From: an uncultured Prevotellaceae bacterium
GTDB taxonomy: Bacteria; Bacteroidota; Bacteroidia; Bacteroidales; Bacteroidaceae
DNA: 64,000 nucleotides
NCBI GenBank assembly: GCA_947305005.1
Contig: CAMZCM010000005.1
Span: 62,001 to 126,000 of the forward strand
Direction: 5' to 3'
Below are positions 59,874 through 64,000 of the stretch, in pieces; position 1 is the stretch's first letter, and every line of letters begins with the position of its first letter. The notes under the pieces were generated by a model. The model was not told the DNA's origin. It did not search any database and saw only the letters and a program-made list of their open reading frames with translations. The position numbers and the translations under genes are program-made.

Positions 59874-61846
59874 AGATGGGCAGCTCCATAAGCGTGTTCA
59901 GATAATAACTCTGTACGTGTCTGGTGAAGGATTTGCCGTACCTGAGCCAAAGGTATGGTGTGTTCCAATTTGAGGAGAACACGACGGATAAACAAGCTTT
60001 GAACACGAGGAATAGGTGGCTCGTCAGGGCCTAATACACGGCTGCCAAAATGTAGGCGGAGACGTTGAGCTGCATCGCGGGCCAGATCGTCAACGATTGA
60101 GGCATGACGATGTTTGATGTATAAGACAATCATTCGCGTAAAAGGAGGATAGGAGAATTCACGTCGTTCCAACATCTGCGACTGATACATCTCTTCGTAA
60201 TCATTCTCTACCACTTGACGGATGAGCGGCAAGTCCGCATTCATGGTCTGTAATAATACACGTCCGCGTTGTTGGCGGCGTCCAGACCGACCTGCGACCT
60301 GTGCCATCATTTGATAAGCTCGTTCGTAAGCGCGGAAGTCCGGTTGATTTAACATGGTGTCGGCGGACAGGACGCCTACGACACTGACATGTTCAAAATC
60401 GAGTCCTTTGGTGACCATTTGTGTGCCGACGAGAACATCGGTCTTTCCCTGCGCAAAATCATCAATAATCTGTTCATATTCCGTACGGGTACGGGTCGTG
60501 TCAAGGTCCATACGGGCTACACGTGCCTCGGGAAAGTACTGCTGTAGCTCATCTTCGATGCGTTCTGTACCGAAACCACGCCCACGAAGATCCGGGTTCT
60601 CACATGCAGGGCATTGCTGCGGTATATCACTGGTATAGCCACAGTAGTGGCAGGTCATGCGTCCGCTGCGTTTATGCAGTGTCAATGGAACATCGCAGTG
60701 AGGACAACGCGGAACCCACCCGCAGACGTGACATTGTACTTGTGGGGCATAACCTCGTCGGTTTTGGAATAGAATCACCTGTTCGCCAGTGGCAAATGCC
60801 GTCTGCATCGCCTCCAATAGCTGTGGCGAGAAAGGCCCTTGCATCATGCGTTTGCGGCGTAGCTCTTTGATATTGACAATCTCCACCTCAGGTAACTGCA
60901 CCTGCCCATAGCGTTCATAGAGACGTACAATGCCGTATTTGTTCCTTCGAACATTGTAATAACTCTCCAGGGAAGGGGTGGCGGTGCCAAGAAGCGTTCG
61001 GGCGTGAGCACGGGCGGCCATGAGAATGGCGACATTACGGGCATGATAACGAGGCGCTGGATCCTGTTGCTTGAAATTGACTTCATGTTCCTCGTCAACA
61101 ATGACAAGTCCTAGACGTTGAAATGGAAGGAAAATGCTGGAGCGGACACCCACGATGATGTCGTAAGGGTGATCAGACACCTGCCGCATCCATATCTCAG
61201 CCCGTTGGCTGTCGCTGAATTTGCTGTGATATACGCCTAAACGTTCTCCGAAAACAGCTCGGAGGCGGTCTGTCAATTGGCTCGTCAGAACGATTTCTGG
61301 AAGAAGATACAATACCTGTTCACCACGCGCTATAGCATCGGCAATCAAATGGGTGTATATCTCCGTCTTACCACTGGATGTGACACCATGAAGCAGACAT
61401 ACGGGGTGCTGTTGCCATTGCTGATGAATCTCATTCAGCGCAGTAGATTGTGCAGGGGAGAGGGAAGGAAGAAGCGGTAAGCTATCCCAACAGGATGTTT
61501 GTTCGGATAGCTGATGCTTCTTACTCCTTTTAAGTTTCGCTGGTAATGCAGCCTTGAATACTTCCCCGATACTGCAGAGGTAGTAATCAGCCATCCATTG
61601 CCAGAGCTTGAGTTGTTCTGGAACGATGACAGGCTGTTCATCGATGATGCTGATGACATCTTTGATCGTCATTCCCTCGGGATGTTGGTCGTGCAAACGC
61701 ACAATCAACCCTGTGACAAGTTTCTTCGTACCGAATGGCACTGAAACTCTGCACCCTACCTTTGCTTGCTCTTGGAGCTCAGAAGGTAGGGCGTATGTGA
61801 AGAATCCCGGAAGCGGGACGGGGAGAACGACGTCAACAAAAGTCAC
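59846..61846 (-). CDS. priA: Primosomal protein N' (PriA helicase), compact
   Basis: LLHGVTSSGKTEIYTHLIADA, VIVDEEHEVNFKQQ, zinc-binding CHVCGWVPRCPHCDVPLTLHKRSGRMTCHYCGY, LVGTQMVTKGLDFEHVSVVGVLSAD. Convergent 28-bp overlap with the HDIG gene. Confidence 0.95.
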   Translation of the reverse strand: MTFVDVVLPVPLPGFFTYALPSELQEQAKVGCRVSVPFGTKKLVTGLIVRLHDQHPEGMTIKDVISIIDEQPVIVPEQLKLWQWMADYYLCSIGEVFKAALPAKLKRSKKHQLSEQTSCWDSLPLLPSLSPAQSTALNEIHQQWQQHPVCLLHGVTSSGKTEIYTHLIADAIARGEQVLYLLPEIVLTSQLTDRLRAVFGERLGVYHSKFSDSQRAEIWMRQVSDHPYDIIVGVRSSIFLPFQRLGLVIVDEEHEVNFKQQDPAPRYHARNVAILMAARAHARTLLGTATPSLESYYNVRRNKYGIVRLYERYGQVQLPEVEIVNIKELRRKRMMQGPFSPQLLEAMQTAFATGEQVILFQNRRGYAPQVQCHVCGWVPRCPHCDVPLTLHKRSGRMTCHYCGYTSDIPQQCPACENPDLRGRGFGTERIEDELQQYFPEARVARMDLDTTRTRTEYEQIIDDFAQGKTDVLVGTQMVTKGLDFEHVSVVGVLSADTMLNQPDFRAYERAYQMMAQVAGRSGRRQQRGRVLLQTMNADLPLIRQVVENDYEEMYQSQMLERREFSYPPFTRMIVLYIKHRHASIVDDLARDAAQRLRLHFGSRVLGPDEPPIPRVQSLFIRRVLLKLEHTIPLAQVRQILHQTRTELLSEHAYGAAHLYFDVDPVS

Positions 61847-61854
61847 GTGATGAC

Positions 61855-62520
61855 TTAGAAATAATAAGTGGCACGAGCCTGCCAGGTGTTATTCTTTGTG
61901 TCGCCTGTGATCTGATCCGTAATGACACTGGTGGCATTGTCTCTTACAGTCTCCAGAATGCTGCCGCTTTTCGTCAATGGGATGTTGTAGGTGATACCAA
62001 GTTGCAGGTGGCTGAACAACATCGCACCAACACCGATGTTCCAACTAAAGCTACTGCGTTCAAAGGTGGATTCTAAGTTGCCAACGGTGCTTAATGCCGT
62101 GTTGGCAATGTCGCCAAGACTCCAGCTTTTATCGCCGATATTCCAGTTCCATTGAGGACCGGTAGCAACATAGACAGCAGCAAGGCTTCCGAGACCAATC
62201 TGGTAGCGCAGGTTGATGGGAACGTTGATGTAGTGAAGGGACTTTGTTTCTGTAGTACCGTCCACATCAAAAGAGACACCCTTGTTGTTGTAGAGGATGG
62301 CACCATCAATGCCCACACCGACGATGGGGAGTGTGAACTTTGCCTTGGGACCGATGAAGAAACCGGAACGGTTGTTGGAACTCAGACCTGAAAAATCATC
62401 GGATAAGTCAAGCTTGTTGAGGTCGTAACCACCTTCAACACCCCAGCTGAGCTGAGCGTTGGCTGTCATTGTCAACGCCATGAGGGCGATGATAAATGAG
62501 TAAATTCTTTTCATACGCAT
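61855..62520 (-). CDS. Outer-membrane beta-barrel (porin-family / OMP_b-brl) protein
   Basis: Signal peptide ALTMTANAQLSWGVEGGYDLNKLD; alternating amphipathic strands; terminal ARATYYF. Confidence 0.85.
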   Translation of the reverse strand: MRMKRIYSFIIALMALTMTANAQLSWGVEGGYDLNKLDLSDDFSGLSSNNRSGFFIGPKAKFTLPIVGVGIDGAILYNNKGVSFDVDGTTETKSLHYINVPINLRYQIGLGSLAAVYVATGPQWNWNIGDKSWSLGDIANTALSTVGNLESTFERSSFSWNIGVGAMLFSHLQLGITYNIPLTKSGSILETVRDNATSVITDQITGDTKNNTWQARATYYF

Positions 62521-62570
62521 GAAAGATTAAAGGTAAATAAATATAATAACTGATCAGTTGTCTGTAGGGA

Positions 62571-63620
62571 TTATCTGCGCTGGCGTCTGGCGGATACGCG
62601 TGAGCCTGACGAACTTACCTTAGGCTTTTTGGAGGCGGCTGCCGCTGAAGCCTCGCTACGGCGTGATGTAGTCATCTCCTTTTTGGCCTTAGATTTTGAC
62701 TTGCTCGTATTGTTCAGGGCTGCGATGCTGTCCAGGCTGTCCTTCTGTTCTGGCTTATGCCAGATATGTTCTTCAAAGTCTTTCAATTGCTGCTCTATGC
62801 GTTCCTGTTCCTTTGTGAGAGTGCTGTCATTCTTCAGGATACGGCCTTGCAGATTATTGGTTTTGTAGATTTTACCGTTATAACGATTCATCGTAAAGTA
62901 ATCGTCAACGGACATATTCGTGACATTATTCAGGTTAGATGCCATGACGGGCATACGTGAAAGGTAAGCAGCTACGTCATCGTATTTCACCCAGAAGAGA
63001 GGCTTAGGTGTGGCAGAGCCTGCCTCGCTGTCAATTGTCTCAAACTCATCACCTTCCATCAATACAGGGCAGAGTGCAGTGACGCGTGCCTTATAAGTGG
63101 CAGAACGCTGGTCAAAGTAGCTGCTTTCCTTCATCAGGAAACGAGTGACCTGGGCTGAAGGGATGTCAGATTCAGGAACCGTAATCTTTCCGTCCGTTTC
63201 CTCGTAGTAGATACGGAATTTGTCAAGAAGCTCTTTCACGTTTGCTTTGTCTTTCTCTTCAAAAGACTCGTCTCCGCTAATCTTATATTCATACACATCG
63301 ATGCGTCCCGACACAAAAAGACGGAAAAGAAAAGTAAATAGATTCTGTTCCTTTCCATGAGGTTCCACAGGGTAGTAGAGAGGCGCATTAACGTCTTTCA
63401 GCAAGTCCAACTGACGATAGACATCGCGACGCCATACAACATCCTCGGGCATCTTGTCGGATGTGGGGAACATCAGGGTAGCACGGTCACTTGCGGGTTT
63501 GGGCGCTGCTTCTTTCTTTTGAGAAGCAGTATTCGCTGAGACCGTACGACTCTTTCGAGGTTGTGCGTAGCTGAAGATGCTAATATTGATCAATATAAGA
63601 ATGAAAAGTATTCGTTGCAT
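62571..63620 (-). CDS. porN: Type IX secretion system component GldN/PorN
   Basis: PEDVVWRRDVYRQLDLLKDVNAPLYYPVEPHGKEQNLFTFLFRLFVSGRIDVYEY, KPLFWVKYDDVAAYL; adjacent to a GldM-like gene. Confidence 0.9.
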   Translation of the reverse strand: MQRILFILILINISIFSYAQPRKSRTVSANTASQKKEAAPKPASDRATLMFPTSDKMPEDVVWRRDVYRQLDLLKDVNAPLYYPVEPHGKEQNLFTFLFRLFVSGRIDVYEYKISGDESFEEKDKANVKELLDKFRIYYEETDGKITVPESDIPSAQVTRFLMKESSYFDQRSATYKARVTALCPVLMEGDEFETIDSEAGSATPKPLFWVKYDDVAAYLSRMPVMASNLNNVTNMSVDDYFTMNRYNGKIYKTNNLQGRILKNDSTLTKEQERIEQQLKDFEEHIWHKPEQKDSLDSIAALNNTSKSKSKAKKEMTTSRRSEASAAAASKKPKVSSSGSRVSARRQRR

Positions 63621-63678
63621 AGTGGTTGTTCTATTATAGGTAGATGAATAATTCTTTACTTCTTATAATTCTTGAATC

Positions 63679-64000
63679 TTAGTTAATGGTTACGTCCATA
63701 GCTCCGTCAAGCGTACGTTCTACGCCATCAGGACCGATGGCTTTGATGCGCGTGATGAAGAAGCGTTTGCCACGGCTGAGGCTGCGGAACATATTCTTTT
63801 GGCGCGCCGTAAACTCTGCCGAATTCGAGATTTCAGGAATGGCATTACCCATGTTGTCATAGAATACTGTCTCGAAGCCTGTGACGCGGAACGGGATATT
63901 CAGCAGTCCGTCATCAACGGCAGCACCAAGCATATCGGTACCCATGAGGATTTGCTTAGAGAGTTTACCGCCTTTGAAACGGTTTTCGCCACCTTGTCCA
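63679..64000 (-). CDS. porM: Type IX secretion system component GldM/PorM, C-terminal part (truncated by the window edge)
   Basis: Open frame to the edge (GQGGENRFKGGKLSKQILMGTDMLGAAVDDGLLNIPFRVTGFETVFYDNMGNAIPEISNSAEFTARQKNMFRSLSRGKRFFITRIKAIGPDGVERTL). GldM C-terminal-like, immediately upstream of porN. Confidence 0.85.
   Translation of the reverse strand, partial: GQGGENRFKGGKLSKQILMGTDMLGAAVDDGLLNIPFRVTGFETVFYDNMGNAIPEISNSAEFTARQKNMFRSLSRGKRFFITRIKAIGPDGVERTLDGAMDVTIN

Overview
This is a 64 kb chromosomal window from a Bacteroidota genome, probably Prevotella-like. The lineage call rests on TAnnTTTG-type promoter motifs, a GldM/GldN (PorM/PorN) type IX secretion locus at the right edge, a BspA-like LRR protein, a TonB receptor/DUF4249 pair and GH125/GH43/GH2 enzymes. 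Most of the window is housekeeping: argS, gltX, rnr, priA, rbfA, sufE, a 2-oxoacid:ferredoxin oxidoreductase, three tandem FKBPs, a sirtuin, a Fur-family regulator and TrkH. There is also a surface-glycan/lipid block at about 46.5-56 kb: a glycosyltransferase, an acyltransferase, LicD, a TagD-like cytidylyltransferase, an asparagine-synthase-like PP-loop enzyme, a GT11-like fucosyltransferase, a flippase and a Kdo transferase. I saw no rRNA, CRISPR array, transposase, integrase or prophage, and recognised no tRNA. The most interesting unexplained signals are: (1) a dispersed element of three 22-bp tandem hairpin units (T-N-N-AGTAC...AGTAC) with a shared tail, found twice, both times between convergent genes; (2) a perfect 42-bp inverted repeat between two divergent promoters; (3) a peptidase C26-M19 fusion that could carry out consecutive steps of gamma-glutamyl peptide degradation; (4) an epimerase/Aur1-like PAP2 pair that may act on sphingolipids or inositol lipids; (5) an orphan T9SS-like C-terminal tail fragment beside rnr; and (6) a palindromic, apparently in-frame insertion in a GH2 gene. 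All calls come from reading the sequence and the supplied ORF translations. No database search was run.
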